From the NCBI GenBank assembly GCA_017610545.1, contig JAFCBV010000017.1:1-8681 (forward strand): DNA of 8,681 nt. Reading direction: 5' to 3'. This document shows, in pieces, positions 1 through 6,373 of this stretch. The translations under genes and the position numbers were made by a program. This DNA comes from Candidatus Nanohalarchaeota archaeon (GTDB lineage Archaea; EX4484-52; B79-G9). The notes under the pieces are model-generated. The model did not search any database, was not told the DNA's origin, and was given only the letters and a program-made list of their open reading frames with translations. How positions within the stretch are numbered: the first letter of the stretch is position 1; each line of letters begins with the position of its first letter.

Positions 1-403
1 AAGTTACGCCTTCTGCCACATCTAACGAAATGCCTGGGACGATTCCACGTAAATCGTATGTCTTTGTGTTATATTGTGTGCTTAATGTGTCGAGCAGATT
101 CTTTGCAGTCTCGCTTTCCTGAGAGCCCCGATAAATAGCGATATCTTTTAGGGCAACAGAATATTCTTTTAATTTTTCATTAAGAACAGTGAGCACACTT
201 TGTGGGTCAATACTTTCATCAATATGCCCTAAAAACCCGAATTTCTTGTTTGGATCATATCCTGCTATCGCAGCACAACCCAAAAGACCACAGGTATACA
301 TCTTTGGTGTTTGGCATGTTTTGTCAGTAAATCCAATTTCCTTTTGGAGTACTTCAAAATAGTCTTGACTGTCTTTAAGTTCGAGAATATTTTTTTGTAG
401 CAT
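1..403 (-). CDS. CheD-like (glutamine deamidase fold) protein, 3' end cut off by window
   Basis: An open frame runs from ATG at 403 off the left edge (134 residues visible, no stop). Residues 36-62 (YTCGLLGCAAIAGYDP then KKFGFLGHID) look like the catalytic region of CheD. T37, C43 and H60 have the same spacing as the Thr-Cys-His triad I recall for Thermotoga CheD (T21, C27, H44). Further on, residues ~90-119 look like the CheD segment where an Ile-x-x-Gly strand is followed by a helix, and 'DLRGIVPG' near residues 117-124 resembles the CheD 'D-x-GG-x-x-G' stretch. CheD deamidates glutamines in chemoreceptors, but no chemotaxis gene is visible here, so the substrate is unknown. It could be a stand-alone CheD-fold enzyme. 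The start is supported by a TATA-like box 25 bases upstream. The fold call is my pattern match, with moderate certainty. Confidence 0.55.
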   Translation of the reverse strand, partial: MLQKNILELKDSQDYFEVLQKEIGFTDKTCQTPKMYTCGLLGCAAIAGYDPNKKFGFLGHIDESIDPQSVLTVLNEKLKEYSVALKDIAIYRGSQESETAKNLLDTLSTQYNTKTYDLRGIVPGISLDVAEGVT

Positions 404-423
404 CGAATATGTTGGATAGACAA

Positions 424-433
424 ATATATAAAT
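424..433 (-). promoter_or_regulatory. TATA-like promoter box of the CheD-like gene
   Basis: On the minus strand this reads AATTTATATA, centred about 25 bases before the ATG at 403. That distance suits a leaderless archaeal transcript. It lies in the short gap downstream of fen, so the two minus-strand genes are probably transcribed separately. Confidence 0.5.
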
Positions 434-457
434 TATTACTAGGACGTAATTATATCT

Positions 458-1483
458 TCAACCCCACTTCCCAAGCGTTGTCTGCTTTTTTCTTTCGTCT
501 AATTCAAGCAGTTTCTTGAACGTGTTATCAACGCGCTCGCCGGAAAACTCATGGCGCCCGCAAAGTATTTTTTTGACCTTTTCTATGTCAGGTGCACCTT
601 GCTCTAAAGAATACTCGTTTGTCACAGGCGGATTGATGAAAAAATCCCTTATCCTTTCAGGTTTGATTTCACAATCCCATTTCACGTTTGCAAAAAGATC
701 ATCGAATTTCGGGTGCTTGCGCACGAGTTTTAGCGCGGTCTTTGGGCCAATACCCTTTATGCCGCCGGGATTATAATCAGTTCCGATAAGAATGCCTAGA
801 TTTATTAGTTGTTCATGTGTTATGCCTAACTCTTTCAGTATTTTAGTACAAGATAGGACTTCAGGAACAACATCGCGGTATGCACCGGTTCCGGGAATTT
901 TTCGTCTGCCGGTTATGTTCAGGTTTCGTATGAGCCTGGGCGCACCAAAAAGAATAGAGTCCAGATCACTTGATGCAACAGCATAAACATCTCCTTTTTT
1001 TGCCATGTATGATGCCTGCGCCTCGCCCTCGCTTGGCGCTTGTACAACAGGAATACCGAGTGCTGCAAGGAGTTCTTTTGACTCTGTAAGTATGTCTTCA
1101 GTCATCTCAACTGATGCCTGGGCGTGCTTTTTTGCTTCGCCAAGGTCGCCCTTGTCCAGCGCCTCCTGCCATTTCTCTTTCGCTTCCTTTCGTATGGCCC
1201 TGCGTTTATTTGTCGTCGTTGCCTTAAGGTCCGGTGCCTTGCCGTCAAAGACATAAACAAGGCGTACTCCGGCAGACATCTGGTTGATTGATCGATAAAA
1301 AAGGCCTGACAGGTGGCTTGTTATGTTTCCGTGAGTGTCCTTGAGCGGTGTGCCGTCGTACTGTCTTATTATCGATAGAAACTGGTAAAGCGTATTTAAG
1401 GCATCAACTGCAAGGGTCCTGTTTGCAAGAGACTCAAGCGATATCTTCTCTTTTGTTACGAGGCTGCTGATTTTTACACCCAT
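458..1483 (-). CDS. fen: Flap endonuclease 1 (FEN-1)
   Basis: Structure-specific 5' nuclease that removes 5' flaps in Okazaki-fragment maturation and long-patch base excision repair. The frame is open further upstream to 1531, but the start at 1483 gives the family N-terminus MGVKI, whose Gly2 helps form the active site, and a 341-residue protein of normal length. Metal-binding acids fall at D27, D80, E152, E154, D173, D175 and D236, the same numbering as the Pyrococcus enzyme. The helix-two-turn-helix DNA-binding segment GGIKGIGPKTAL is at 240-251. The helical arch/cap region is roughly residues 80-140 and rich in Lys/Arg. The C-terminus ends QTTLGKWG, a PCNA-interacting (PIP) box in which Q, L and W are kept but the final aromatic residue is Gly. 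It stands alone, divergent from the HAD gene. Identification is very secure. Confidence 0.97.
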   Translation of the reverse strand: MGVKISSLVTKEKISLESLANRTLAVDALNTLYQFLSIIRQYDGTPLKDTHGNITSHLSGLFYRSINQMSAGVRLVYVFDGKAPDLKATTTNKRRAIRKEAKEKWQEALDKGDLGEAKKHAQASVEMTEDILTESKELLAALGIPVVQAPSEGEAQASYMAKKGDVYAVASSDLDSILFGAPRLIRNLNITGRRKIPGTGAYRDVVPEVLSCTKILKELGITHEQLINLGILIGTDYNPGGIKGIGPKTALKLVRKHPKFDDLFANVKWDCEIKPERIRDFFINPPVTNEYSLEQGAPDIEKVKKILCGRHEFSGERVDNTFKKLLELDERKKQTTLGKWG

Positions 1484-1502
1484 AACCCGTGTTAGAATGC
1501 AA

Positions 1503-1513
1503 AACATAAAAGC
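1503..1513 (-). promoter_or_regulatory. Probable TATA-like box of fen
   Basis: The minus strand reads GCTTTTATGTT here, centred ~25 bases before the ATG at 1483. It supports that start over the longer frame reaching 1531. A second A/T-rich box at 1533-1540 lies too far (over 50 bases) from the start and is better assigned to the divergent HAD gene. Confidence 0.4.
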
Positions 1514-1533
1514 CTGAAGATACACGCACAAGC

Positions 1534-1542
1534 TTTATAATT
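1534..1542 (+). promoter_or_regulatory. TATA-like box of the HAD phosphatase gene
   Basis: TTTATAATT is centred 25 bases before the ATG at 1563 and preceded by purine-rich AAGC, which could serve as a BRE. Spacing predicts a leaderless mRNA. Confidence 0.55.
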
Positions 1543-1562
1543 CTCTTTCATCAAAAACAACT

Positions 1563-2342
1563 ATGCTTTTAAACTACCAGACATTCAGTACATTTGTTTT
1601 CGACCTTGACAGCGCGGTTTGGCGCCTGAGCGAGCTTCGAACAAATGCAAAAAATGTAATTGACAAGCTCATATCAAAACACAAGAAAATATACTTTATT
1701 TCAAATAACACTCTTCTTTCGAGAAATGAGTTAAGGGATAAGCTTGTAGAATTTGGTATTAAGGTGAATAAAGAGCAGATAATTAATGCAGGATATTCTG
1801 CGGCAAGATTCCTTGAAGAGGCTGAAGCAAAAGAGGTCTATGTTATTGGCGAGCACGGGCTTATAAAAGAGCTTGAGGAGCGGAAAATAGGAATTTCAGA
1901 CAAGGCAAAGCATGTTATTGTCTCTGTTGACCGCAACTTCACGTATGGTAAGCTCAAGGTCGCGGCAGACTTGATAAACCACGGGGCAACATTTTATTGC
2001 ACGGGCATATCGCGGTTCTTTGAGGCCGGAAATGAAAAGTTTCCTGCAGAAGCACCGATAATAAAAGCAGTTGAAATACTTACCGGCAAAATCCCGAAGC
2101 TTCTTGGAATGCCGGGGGATGTAATGAAGCAGAGGTTCTTTGAGGATGTTTTTATGTTCCCTGAAGATGTTATTTTCATTGGCGGCGACCATGAAATTGA
2201 TGTTGCTTTTTCAAGGCGCTGTGGGTTCAAATGCGCAGTGTTGCCTGAAAATGGTGAAGCGCTTGCAGAAATCAAGGCGCTTCCTGCTGAAAAGAAGCCG
2301 GATGTTGTTTTGTCTACTTTGCTTGAATTGATAAGGGAGTAA
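1563..2342 (+). CDS. HAD-superfamily phosphatase, NagD / p-nitrophenyl-phosphatase-like
   Basis: 259-residue cytosolic protein with the order of a type IIA HAD hydrolase. Motif I is FDLDSAVW (nucleophile D14, acid D16), in place of the usual DxDGVxW. Motif II is FISNNT (S47), followed by a helix and then a C2-type cap roughly at residues 75-175 that includes 'ATFYCTGISRFF' (normally 'ATNxD'). The motif III region is LLGMPG (181-185), where M183 replaces the usual lysine of GKP. Motif IV is GDHEID (208-213), matching GDxxxD, one residue shorter than the usual NagD GDxxxTD. Relatives hydrolyse small phosphoesters such as phosphoglycolate, sugar phosphates or nucleotides. The substrate here cannot be read from sequence. 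The Gly-to-Ser change in motif I and the missing Lys in motif III leave catalytic competence uncertain. It is a single-gene unit, divergent from fen. Confidence 0.8.
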   Translation: MLLNYQTFSTFVFDLDSAVWRLSELRTNAKNVIDKLISKHKKIYFISNNTLLSRNELRDKLVEFGIKVNKEQIINAGYSAARFLEEAEAKEVYVIGEHGLIKELEERKIGISDKAKHVIVSVDRNFTYGKLKVAADLINHGATFYCTGISRFFEAGNEKFPAEAPIIKAVEILTGKIPKLLGMPGDVMKQRFFEDVFMFPEDVIFIGGDHEIDVAFSRRCGFKCAVLPENGEALAEIKALPAEKKPDVVLSTLLELIRE

Positions 2343-2373
2343 TATCTCGTCAGTGTGCTGCCAGCGAAGCCTC

Positions 2374-2381
2374 TAATATAT
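2374..2381 (+). promoter_or_regulatory. TATA-like box before RNA candidate 1
   Basis: TAATATAT lies in the gap after the HAD stop. Its centre is ~20-25 bases before the 5' strand of the predicted closing stem (2398-2405), as expected for an RNA transcript starting there. Confidence 0.4.
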
Positions 2382-2395
2382 TCTAAACAAATTAA

Positions 2396-2499
2396 GAGTC
2401 CGTTCCGGTAGGCTACGAGTAGTGCCTCTTTAACCAATAAGGCAATCAGGTACTTTGTGTTGTGGTTACCCACAGATGTGTTGTATCACACGAACAGAC
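2396..2499 (+). ncRNA. Candidate structured RNA, copy 1 (upstream of the 115-residue gene)
   Basis: A 104-base non-coding stretch that aligns with 2936-3034. The best-conserved part is GAGTCYGT...TAGGCTA...TAGTGCCTC. Hand folding gives a closing stem of 2398-2405 (GUCCGUUC) with 2492-2499 (GAACAGAC), seven pairs plus one C-A mismatch. Inside it lie three hairpins. The first is AGG-CUA/UAG-UG-CCU at 2410-2427. The second is UAACCA/UGGUUA at 2431-2436 with 2463-2468. The third is GUGU/ACAC at 2478-2481 with 2488-2491, which abuts the closing stem much as a tRNA T-arm abuts the acceptor stem. It lacks a TTCRA T-loop and a recognisable anticodon arm, so it is not a normal tRNA. Box C/D motifs are not conserved between the copies. 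An H/ACA guide or a new RNA class remains possible. The strand is inferred from the TATA-like box at 2374. Confidence 0.45.
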
Positions 2500-2501
2500 A
2501 T

Positions 2502-2511
2502 AAAGTTATAA
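2502..2511 (+). promoter_or_regulatory. TATA-like box of the 115-residue gene
   Basis: AAAGTTATAA is centred ~27 bases before the ATG at 2534 and begins just after the predicted end of RNA candidate 1. RNA and protein gene would therefore be separate transcription units. Confidence 0.5.
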
Positions 2512-2533
2512 CTGTTCAAGAAGAGTTTCACAT

Positions 2534-2881
2534 ATGAGTGAACAATATGTTCTTGCTGTTATGCCTCTTGAATGGAATACGTTAGATGAAATCACAGGAA
2601 TTCTAAAGTATATCTCAAATAAGAATGAATGGGGGCCTGTGACATCAGGAGCAATATTGGACAAAGATCTTGGTTTGCATTTTCCTGAAAAGAAACCAGA
2701 ATACGAAAACATAAGAACTATGCTCTCTGGTATGATGGACGAGTTATCTGAGGGAGATGAAACGCTAAGAAAGTATATGTTCTTCAAAGTAGAGGGTCCG
2801 GGCCCCGTTAGTCAGGAAGACCTTTCATCAATCCAAGAGATATATTCAAAGTTAGTATATAGGGTCTGTGATAAAACATAA
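2534..2881 (+). CDS. Unrecognised 115-residue acidic protein
   Basis: I do not recognise this family. The product begins MSEQYVLAVMPLEWNTLDEI and has no signal peptide or membrane segment. It looks like a compact soluble alpha/beta protein: a first hydrophobic strand (YVLAVMPL), a helix (~16-28), a GPVTSG turn (~34-39), a helix with many Met/Leu (~60-70), a strand YMFFKVEG (~81-88) and a C-terminal amphipathic helix. Acidic residues are abundant. There are four tryptophan/proline-rich spots and a single Cys (C112) near the C-terminus. The reading frame is real-looking: a TATA-like box lies 27 bases upstream, codon use matches its neighbours, and no competing frame of equal quality exists. It sits exactly between the two similar RNA candidates, so a functional link (binding or processing them) is possible but purely inferred. 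Confidence 0.7.
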   Translation: MSEQYVLAVMPLEWNTLDEITGILKYISNKNEWGPVTSGAILDKDLGLHFPEKKPEYENIRTMLSGMMDELSEGDETLRKYMFFKVEGPGPVSQEDLSSIQEIYSKLVYRVCDKT

Positions 2882-2935
2882 TGCATATCTGTTAAATTCA
2901 TATACTGCTTTTGGCCACTAAATTACAAATTGTAC

Positions 2936-3034
2936 GAGTCTGTCCTGATAGGCTAAGTTAGTGCCTCCTGAATCAACAATATGCGCAATGTTTTGTTGTT
3001 GCGTGGCACTTGTAGCACATAATGAGATGGACTC
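2936..3034 (+). ncRNA. Candidate structured RNA, copy 2 (downstream of the 115-residue gene)
   Basis: Second member of the pair, with its 5' third nearly matching 2396-2428. The hairpin AGG-CUA/UAG-UG-CCU (2950-2966) is kept with a different loop (AGU instead of CGAG). The second hairpin is CAACAA/UUGUUG (2974-2979 with 2996-3001), where copy 1 has UAACCA/UGGUUA. Pairing survives although the bases differ. A closing stem can form between GAGUC at 2936-2940 and GACUC at 3030-3034. The 3' third is poorly conserved between copies. Possible TATA-like sequences upstream are CATATACT (2899-2906) and TAAATTAC (2918-2925). Neither is placed as well as that of copy 1. The last base touches the stop codon of the converging 178-residue gene. 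Confidence 0.4.
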
Positions 3035-3570
3035 TAAATAGTTACCTGCACAATGCCGTCAGCATCAATCAATGCATTAACTGTGGCGCTTTCAACAGCA
3101 GAATCCACATTCTCAACTACTTGCCTGAATTCAACGCAAATCAGGACATCTGTTACACATGTTTTCTTCAGTGTGTCTGAAATTACTTTTTTTAGGTTGC
3201 TTATGAGAATTGCAGGGTCTGTTATTGACTCGCGCCTGAACTTATCTGAAAACATAAATGAGACAAATTTCAGTCCGGTCACTCTTGTACCTGGTGCGAG
3301 GGAAATCTTCAGGAATTTTTTTGCGTCTTGTCCATGCCCTGAATGGCTTACAGTGGATTCTATTGCACTTTCCTCGCGAATCTTGATGTCAGACACATTC
3401 ATTAAATGAAGTGTGTCGCGCACTTTTTTCAGGCGCGCGGAAGAAACCTCAAGAGCTATCTCGCGCGACATTATGGCTGCATTGAATGCTCCGGCCTCCA
3501 GGGCCTTGCGCAGGATATCTTCGCATTCATGGTGTGTGTTGATTGTTCCGACGATTTTTATCAGGCGCAT
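3034..3570 (-). CDS. Unrecognised 178-residue soluble protein
   Basis: Family not recognised with confidence. The first ~50 residues (MRLIKIVGTIN, then a helix ILRKALEAGAFNAAIM, then RLKKVRDTL) resemble the opening beta-alpha unit of pyruvate kinase (KIVxTIGP...LxxLxxAGMNVxRxN...RIKNVR). The rest of the protein shows none of the pyruvate kinase active site, and the length is far too short. The C-terminal part alternates strands and helices (LKFVSFMF at ~100-107, VTDVLICVEF at 139-148, a helix with SAVESATVNALIDADGIV at 157-174). No signal peptide or membrane helix is seen. The start is well supported by a TTTAAA-type box 25 bases upstream. It is transcribed alone, convergent on RNA candidate 2 and divergent from the nucleotidyltransferase gene. 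Function unknown. Confidence 0.75.
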   Translation of the reverse strand: MRLIKIVGTINTHHECEDILRKALEAGAFNAAIMSREIALEVSSARLKKVRDTLHLMNVSDIKIREESAIESTVSHSGHGQDAKKFLKISLAPGTRVTGLKFVSFMFSDKFRRESITDPAILISNLKKVISDTLKKTCVTDVLICVEFRQVVENVDSAVESATVNALIDADGIVQVTI

Positions 3571-3590
3571 AAGTTGACTTCACGAGGTAG

Positions 3591-3600
3591 TTTTAAATAT
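3591..3600 (-). promoter_or_regulatory. TATA-like box of the 178-residue gene
   Basis: The minus strand reads ATATTTAAAA, centred about 25 bases before the ATG at 3570, so a leaderless transcript is expected. Confidence 0.55.
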
Positions 3601-3633
3601 CATTCATTTTGGACCACTGCATTAGGGCAAAGA

Positions 3634-3642
3634 CATATATCT
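3634..3642 (+). promoter_or_regulatory. TATA-like box of the nucleotidyltransferase gene
   Basis: CATATATCT is centred ~25 bases before ATG 3663. This argues against the in-frame upstream ATG at 3609, which would place the box inside the coding region. Confidence 0.55.
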
Positions 3643-3662
3643 TATGCGTATTAAAGAGTTGT

Positions 3663-4397
3663 ATGATTGCAGTAATTCTTGCCGGTGGGAAAGGTACAAG
3701 GCTTCGCCCGCTTACGTATGCTGTGCCGAAACCACTTCTTCCGGTTGGCCAGAAACCACTTCTTGAAAATGTAATCCTGTATCTCAAAGAGCACGGCATA
3801 ACAGAATTTATAATAAGTGTTGGATACCTTGGATACCAGATAAAGAACTATTTTGGTGATGGCGAAAAGCTCGGCGTAAAAATAGATTATATTGAGGAAA
3901 AAGTGCCTCTTGGAACTGCCGGGTGCCTGAATCTTATTCGCGACAGGCTGACAGAAACATTTATCCTGATGGGCGCTGATAATCTTACAACACTTGATTT
4001 GACTAAGTTCATAAAATTCCATAAAGGCCACAAAGGCGTCATGACTGCCGCACTATTTGAATATTCCAGAAAAGTGGAGTTTGGGATATACGAACTTAAT
4101 GAAGATTCTTCGGTAAATACGTTTTCTGAAAAGCCAACATTTAAGCACTATGCCGGTACAATGATTTTCTGCATTGAGCCCGAAATTTTTAAGTTCATAC
4201 CTCAGACAGAAAAGCCAAAGCTACTAAATCTCACAGACCACATTATTCCGAAACTTCTTGAGTCCGGAAAGAAAGTATTCGGTTATCCATTCCGTGATTA
4301 CTGGGTTGATGTCGGAAGACTTGATGAGTATAATAAAATGCATGACGCTCCGTTATATGGAAAAACCGAAGCTGACAAAAAGAAAGAACCGGATTAG
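3663..4397 (+). CDS. Sugar-phosphate nucleotidyltransferase (NDP-sugar pyrophosphorylase family)
   Basis: 244-residue enzyme that joins a sugar-1-phosphate to an NTP, giving an NDP-sugar for glycan or glycolipid synthesis. The N-terminus MIAVILAGGKGTRLRPLT is the family signature (nucleotide-binding loop, residues 7-13). VPKPLLPV follows with the conserved K23, then PLGTAG at 82-87. MGADN (103-107) carries the probable metal-binding D106, and FSEKP (154-158) carries the conserved E-K-P. WVDVGRLDEY near the C-terminus matches the family 'WxDxGTxxxY' block. There is no C-terminal left-handed beta-helix acyl/acetyl domain, so it is the short single-domain form. A glucose-1-P thymidylyl/uridylyl or mannose-1-P guanylyl activity is equally possible from sequence. 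The start is at 3663, not 3609, because the family begins at this Met and the promoter lies between. Its stop overlaps that of uvrB by 4 bases. Confidence 0.92.
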   Translation: MIAVILAGGKGTRLRPLTYAVPKPLLPVGQKPLLENVILYLKEHGITEFIISVGYLGYQIKNYFGDGEKLGVKIDYIEEKVPLGTAGCLNLIRDRLTETFILMGADNLTTLDLTKFIKFHKGHKGVMTAALFEYSRKVEFGIYELNEDSSVNTFSEKPTFKHYAGTMIFCIEPEIFKFIPQTEKPKLLNLTDHIIPKLLESGKKVFGYPFRDYWVDVGRLDEYNKMHDAPLYGKTEADKKKEPD

Positions 4398-6331
4398 AAC
4401 TCAAGTGTTTTTCTTATTTCTTGTGCCCGGTCCCGAAGCGCAATTGCCTGCTCAAAATCAAGATTTTCGGCAGCTGATTTCATTTCGGTTTCAGTGCGCA
4501 CTAGTTCATCATAGAGCTTCTTTTTGTCATTGCCTGTGAATGCAGGTGCTACTGCTTCGGCAGCCTGCACTGCCTTGACAATGGTTGTCGGAGTTATGTT
4601 GTGTTTTTTGTTGTAGTTGCTCTGTATTTTTCTTCGCCTTTCAGTTTCTGTTATTGCTTCATTCATTGAGCGAGTTATTGTGTCTGCATAAAGTATGACT
4701 CGTCCGTTTGCGTTTCTTGATGCCCTGCCAATGGTCTGTATCAGGGAACGCGCGTTTCTTAAGAATCCTTCTTTGTCTGCGTCAAGTATTGCGACAAGTG
4801 AGACCTCAGGGATGTCAAGGCCTTCGCGCAAAAGATTTATGCCAACAAGGCAGTCAAACTCGTTTGCGCGCAGTGCCCTGATGATTTTTATTCTCTCGAA
4901 AGTGTCAATCTCTGAGTGAAGGTATCTTGTTCGTATGCCTTTTTTCAGGAAGTATTCTGTCAGGTCCTCTGCAAGCCTTTTTGTGAGGGTTGTGACAAGA
5001 ATTCTCTCTCCTTTTTTTGCAGTTGCAATAATCTCTTTTTCGAGATCAGGTATTTGCCCTTTTGTCTTTCTTACTTCAAGGTCTGGGTCAACAAGACCTG
5101 TCGGGCGAAGTATTTGTTCGACAACGCACCCGCTGTTTTGTAGTTCATAATCGGCAGGCGTTGCTGATAAAAAAATCGTATGATTCATGAATTTTTTGAA
5201 TTCATCAAATTTGAGGGGTCTGTTGTCAAAAGCGGACGGCAGGCGGAACCCATAATCAACAAGATTATTCTTGCGCGCCCGGTCTCCTTTATACATTCCA
5301 TGTATTTGCGGGAGTGATGCATGTGATTCGTCAATCACAATCAGAAAATCGTTGCCATAAGCGTCTTTGAAAAAATCAATAAGGCAACTTGGCGGCGCTC
5401 CCGGCTTTCTGCCGTCAAAATGGCGCGAGTAATTCTCTATGCCGTTGCAGTAGCCCATTTCAGAAATCATTTCAAGGTCGTATTTTGTTTTTGTCCTGAT
5501 CCTGTGCTCAAAAAGAGGGTCAAGTTTCGGTGCCCACTCTTCAAGCTCCGTTTCTATGGTCTTTAGTGCTTTGTTTCTTGATTTTTCACCTGCTACAAAA
5601 TGTTTTGCAGGAAATATTAGTGCGGTTTCAATATTATCTATTTTTCTTCCGTTCTCCGGGTTGACAAGGCTCATTTTTTCGACTTCGTCACCGAAAAACT
5701 CTATTCTGGTGATTTTTGTGTCGTAGCCACCGATTATATCTACGGTGTCTCCCCGAACACGAAACCTCCCGGGGATGAGTTCTGTGTCGTTTCTCTCATA
5801 CTGCATTTCGATAAGGCGCGAAAGGAGTGCTTTTTGAGAGACTTTTTTGCCTTTTTTGATTGAGACTGTGAATTTTCTATATTCTTTTGGCGAGCCAAGC
5901 CCGTAGATGCAAGAGACGCTTGCAACAACAATCACATCTTTTCTTGTCATGAGCGAGGTCGTCGCAGAAAGGCGCATGCGTTCAATGCGCTCGTTTATTG
6001 ATGCGTCTTTCTCAATATATATGTCTGTCTGGGGGATGTAGCTTTCGGGTTGGTAGTAGTCGTAGTAGCTGACGAAGTACTCTACTGCGTTTTTCGGGAA
6101 GAAGTCTTTGAACTCGCTGTAAAGCTGGGCTGCAAGGGTCTTGTTGTGGGACATTACGAGGGTTGGCATTTTGAGCTTCTCGATGACGCAGGCTATTGAG
6201 AATGTCTTGCCGGAGCCTGTTACGCCGAGAAGGGTGTTTGTTTTCGATTTCTTTGCGCATTTGACGAGTTCTTCGATGGCTTTTGGCTGGTCGCCTTTTG
6301 GTGTAAAGTTGGATACGAGTTTGAAGTTCAT
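4394..6331 (-). CDS. uvrB: UvrABC excinuclease subunit UvrB
   Basis: DNA-damage verifying helicase-like subunit of nucleotide excision repair, working with UvrA and UvrC. The 645-residue length is normal. Domains in order: Q-motif-like GDQPKAI (13-19); Walker A GVTGSGKT (36-43, K42); the damage-probing beta-hairpin with its tyrosines (SYYDYYQPESYIPQTD, 88-103); DESH Walker B (334-337); FLSATP (388-392); REGLDIPE (502-509); QTIGRASR (532-539), the arginine-finger motif VI; and a C-terminal UVR domain (about 605-640) for contact with UvrC. All key motifs are intact. uvrA and uvrC are not in the window. UvrB in archaea is generally regarded as acquired from bacteria. It is transcribed alone, with a TATA-like box 26 bases before the ATG, and it converges on the nucleotidyltransferase gene. 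Confidence 0.97.
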   Translation of the reverse strand: MNFKLVSNFTPKGDQPKAIEELVKCAKKSKTNTLLGVTGSGKTFSIACVIEKLKMPTLVMSHNKTLAAQLYSEFKDFFPKNAVEYFVSYYDYYQPESYIPQTDIYIEKDASINERIERMRLSATTSLMTRKDVIVVASVSCIYGLGSPKEYRKFTVSIKKGKKVSQKALLSRLIEMQYERNDTELIPGRFRVRGDTVDIIGGYDTKITRIEFFGDEVEKMSLVNPENGRKIDNIETALIFPAKHFVAGEKSRNKALKTIETELEEWAPKLDPLFEHRIRTKTKYDLEMISEMGYCNGIENYSRHFDGRKPGAPPSCLIDFFKDAYGNDFLIVIDESHASLPQIHGMYKGDRARKNNLVDYGFRLPSAFDNRPLKFDEFKKFMNHTIFLSATPADYELQNSGCVVEQILRPTGLVDPDLEVRKTKGQIPDLEKEIIATAKKGERILVTTLTKRLAEDLTEYFLKKGIRTRYLHSEIDTFERIKIIRALRANEFDCLVGINLLREGLDIPEVSLVAILDADKEGFLRNARSLIQTIGRASRNANGRVILYADTITRSMNEAITETERRRKIQSNYNKKHNITPTTIVKAVQAAEAVAPAFTGNDKKKLYDELVRTETEMKSAAENLDFEQAIALRDRAQEIRKTLEF

Positions 6332-6352
6332 GGGTAGAATGGTGGATGATAA

Positions 6353-6361
6353 GAATAAAAA
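6353..6361 (-). promoter_or_regulatory. TATA-like box of uvrB
   Basis: The minus strand reads TTTTTTATT, centred 26 bases before the ATG at 6331. A copy of the dispersed repeat (6374-6435) ends just upstream of it, so the repeat is the immediate upstream neighbour of the uvrB promoter. No LexA-like operator is apparent. Confidence 0.45.
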
Positions 6362-6373
6362 AGGTATTATTGG

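Noticed and set aside
516..1256. Several plus-strand frames opposite fen
   Set aside because: Shadows of a well-supported gene, with no promoters and no recognisable domains.
1484..1531. Longer FEN-1 start at 1531, adding 16 residues
   Set aside because: Every FEN-1 begins MG(V/I), the active-site numbering fits only from 1483, and the extension covers the likely promoter.
1994..2473. 159-residue minus-strand frame opposite the HAD gene
   Set aside because: It is antisense to a convincing HAD gene, runs into RNA candidate 1, and its composition is Ser-rich like a shadow frame.
2396..2499. RNA candidate 1 as an ordinary tRNA
   Set aside because: The cloverleaf-like stem order is suggestive, but there is no TTCRA T-loop, the anticodon hairpin has a 26-base loop, and copy 2 lacks a matching T-arm.
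2936..3034. Box C/D guide RNA, from TGATA and CCTGA in copy 2
   Set aside because: The same positions in copy 1 read GGTAG and CTTTA, so the boxes are not conserved.
3609..3662. Upstream start for the nucleotidyltransferase at 3609
   Set aside because: The extra 18 residues precede the family N-terminus MIAVILAGG and contain the TATA-like box.
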